DNA from: Yamagishiella unicocca
Taxonomy: Eukaryota; Chlorophyta; Chlorophyceae; Chlamydomonadales; Volvocaceae
Direction of reading: 5' to 3'
NCBI GenBank assembly: GCA_003116995.1
Contig: BDSL01000093.1
Location: forward strand, 364,181 to 428,180
Length of the DNA stretch: 64,000 nucleotides
Shown in pieces: positions 62,212 through 64,000 of the stretch (positions are counted from its first letter, which is position 1; every line of letters starts with the position of its first letter). Below the pieces are notes generated by a model. It saw only the letters and a program-made list of their open reading frames with translations. It was not told the DNA's origin and did no database searches. A program made the translations under genes and the position numbers.

Positions 62212-64000
62212 ATGAGTGCGCAATTCTCTGAGATAGTTTGCGCGGCTCAGAATTCCATTAAACAAACGTTAAAAAGCAAAGCCTTACGAGATGAAGCACT
62301 GTTTGAGATCGCCCGCTACATCTCCGAATTGAGAATTGGCGCGCAGGTCAAGCTGAGTGACGGCCGCTCGGCTTTGGCCCCAGCAGAGGCTTCTCCAGCG
62401 GACATATTCGCGATGACATTTTCGGGACACAGTTTGAAGGCAAGCGCATAGTCCAGCAGTCGTCTCCCAACAGTGTCTGACCCGCATTAACTACTTTTGC
62501 AGACACAGACCCTCAAGGACATCCTCAACCTTACCGGCGATGTTCGGAAATTCTTGTACAGTGGCGCAAAGAAATGGGCCCGCAAGGAGCTGCAGTTTAT
62601 TGGCCATGACATGGACTCGCCCGAGGATGCCGCCGAGGCAGCTCTCAGGATGGCAGAGGAAAGCTGGCCAGGGGATGGACTGATTGGTGCTGTCGGTTTC
62701 AGCAAGAATATGCTTCCCGGAGATAGCCGGTTGCTGCCCAAGTACCACTGGCGCCAAATTGCATGGTTCGAGTTATGGAAGGTAAACAAACAAGATCAGC
62801 AATCCTGCTAGGACGACTGTGCACCCCAGCCACAGTTGTGCCCCCCGTCCCCCCCGCCCTCTTCCACTACAAGGAACAACTGGAAAGGCAGCGCCACCTC
62901 GATGCTGGGCCCTCTGGTGGTGTCCTGTACACCACAACGAGCAGCCGGCATGAGGCCTGTGGCTCTCGGGCTGCCTCCCCTGCGTCCACCTTCCAGGGCG
63001 GCTCCCCGTCATGCTGCAACACGGGAGTCCCGACGCAGCTGGCAGCATCGCAGGTGGGTGCAACGACTGGCGTGGTGCACATGGGGCGGGGTACATGCAA
63101 CAGGCCCATGCCATCCGCCTGCCTCTGTGTGGGCCTTGGTTGCTTGGCACTGGCGTGTCTGGCCTCAATCATCCTGCGTGCCTTCCACCCTTGCTCGATT
63201 CCACCAGGCGGCCATAAGTGGGGGACCTCCGTCCACGGGCGCCGTGCCGCTGGCGGTGTTGCAAGCCCCTGTGGCAGCGGCAGTAGACCCGACACAGCTG
63301 GCAGCATCGCAGGTGGGTGCAACGACTGGCGTGGTGCACATGGGGCGGGGGACATGCAAGAGGCCCACGCCATCCGCATGCCTCCGTGTGAGCCTTGGTT
63401 GCTTGGCACTGGCGCCTCTGGCCTCAATCATCCTGCGTGCCTTCCACCCTTGCTCGATTCCACCAGGCGGCCATCAGTGGGGGACCTCCGTCCACGGGCG
63501 CCGTGCCGCTGGCGGTGTTGCAAGCCCCTGTGGCAGCGGCAGTAGACCCGACGCAGCTGGCAGCATCGCAGGTGGGTGCAACGACTGGCGTGGTGCACAT
63601 GGGGCGGGGTACATGCAACAGGCCCACGCCATCCGCCTGCCTCTGTGTGGGCCTTGGTTGCTTGGCACTGGCGCGTCTGGCCTCAATCATCCTGCGTGCC
63701 TTCCACCCTTGCTCGATTCCACCAGGCGGCCATCAGTGGGGGACCTCCGTCCACGGGCGCCGTGCCGCTGGCGGTGTTGCAAGCCCCTGTGGCGGCGGAA
63801 GTAGACCCGACGCAGTTGGCAGCATCGCAGGTGGGTGCAACGACTGGCGTGGTGCACATGGGGCGGGGTACATGCAAGAGGCCCACGCCATCCGCATGCC
63901 TCCGTGTGAGCCTTGGTTGCTTGGCACTGGCGCCTCTGGCCTCAATCATCCTGCGTGCCTTCCACCCTTGCTCGATTCCACCAGGCGGCCATAAGTGGGG
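62212..64000 (+). CDS. Unknown protein with tandemly duplicated 35-residue exons (3' end outside window)
   Basis: Exons: 62212-62439, 62503-62781, 62874-63053, 63208-63312, 63467-63571, 63726-63830 and 63985 to beyond 64000. All are multiples of three and all junctions are phase 0. The first intron is GC-AG (AAG|GCAAGC); the others are GT-AG. The N-terminal about 170 residues are helical and charged (KSKALRDEALFEIARYISEL; LNLTGDVRKFLYSGAKKWAR; KYHWRQIAWFELWK) with no family I recognise. Each repeat exon encodes AAISGGPPSTGAVPLAVLQAP followed by VAAAVDPTQLAASQ, a Pro/Ala-rich low-complexity unit. The gene diverges from the CACTA transposase, so it could be the second protein of that transposon (the role of TnpA) or a host gene. 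The acceptor of exon 3 (CTACAAG) is the least certain. Confidence 0.6.
63054..64000. repeat. 259-bp exon-intron tandem repeat
   Basis: The period is 259 bp: a 154-bp intron (GTGGGTGCAACGACTGG … TTCCACCAG) plus a 105-bp exon. At least 3.6 units are seen and the array runs out of the window. The introns alternate between two variants (CAACAGGCCC…TGTGTGGGCC and CAAGAGGCCC…CGTGTGAGCC), suggesting a 518-bp higher-order unit. Confidence 0.93.

Noticed and set aside
1..64000. Bacterial operons, ribosomal RNA genes, viral genomes or toxin genes
   Set aside because: None seen: no rRNA-like conserved stretches and no Shine-Dalgarno-spaced gene series; all large intact frames belong to eukaryotic transposons or spliced genes.

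Overview
The window looks like nuclear DNA of a GC-rich green alga (Chlorophyta, probably volvocine-like). The reasons are small GT-AG introns, alanine/glycine-rich proteins, two intron-bearing tRNA genes, many minisatellites, and LINE 3' ends that carry TGTAA, the polyadenylation signal known from chlorophytes. The species is not identified. Nothing here looks bacterial, organellar or viral.

Layout. 1-5.4 kb holds fragments of a non-LTR family (called LINE-A here), a long imperfect hairpin (1570-1750) and a 1.7-kb near-perfect palindrome (2881-4581) with a short LINE-A-like unit at its centre. 5.4-6.35 kb holds a small Cys/His-rich gene and a gene-like remnant. 6354-14268 is a Ty3/gypsy chromovirus with a truncated 5' LTR, inverted duplication in gag, a frameshift in pol and a lost integrase aspartate. 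14.3-17.4 kb is mostly tandem repeats. 17.5-26.7 kb is a nested array of a second family (LINE-B) around one copy whose two ORFs are both open (ORF1 24763-26442; ORF2 19427-24757). tRNA-Met(CAT) lies at 18266 and tRNA-Gly(CCC) at 26788.

26.9-36 kb is mostly intergenic, with tiny LINE-A 3' insertions and a minus-strand multi-exon gene for a Cys-rich, probably surface or secreted protein (30414-about 33330). 36349-48626 is the main host gene: 19 exons encoding a predicted 1,060-residue ankyrin-repeat class II-type histone deacetylase. Every exon junction keeps reading phase. Its introns are full of minisatellites and short dispersed motifs shared with the neighbouring gene. 50.7-55.1 kb is again nested LINE-A.

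57683-61816 (minus) is a CACTA/EnSpm (Tnp2-type) transposase. Eight exons splice without a frame break into 1,188 codons. Diverging from it across 395 bp is a plus-strand gene (62212 to beyond the window) whose 105-bp exon and 154-bp intron are tandemly repeated as a 259-bp unit. It is either a host gene or a second gene of the CACTA element.

The transposable elements account for most of the window. The host genes visible are the HDAC, the Cys-rich gene, the two tRNAs and possibly the repeat-exon gene. Exon structures are deduced from splice signals and phase only; no transcript data were available.
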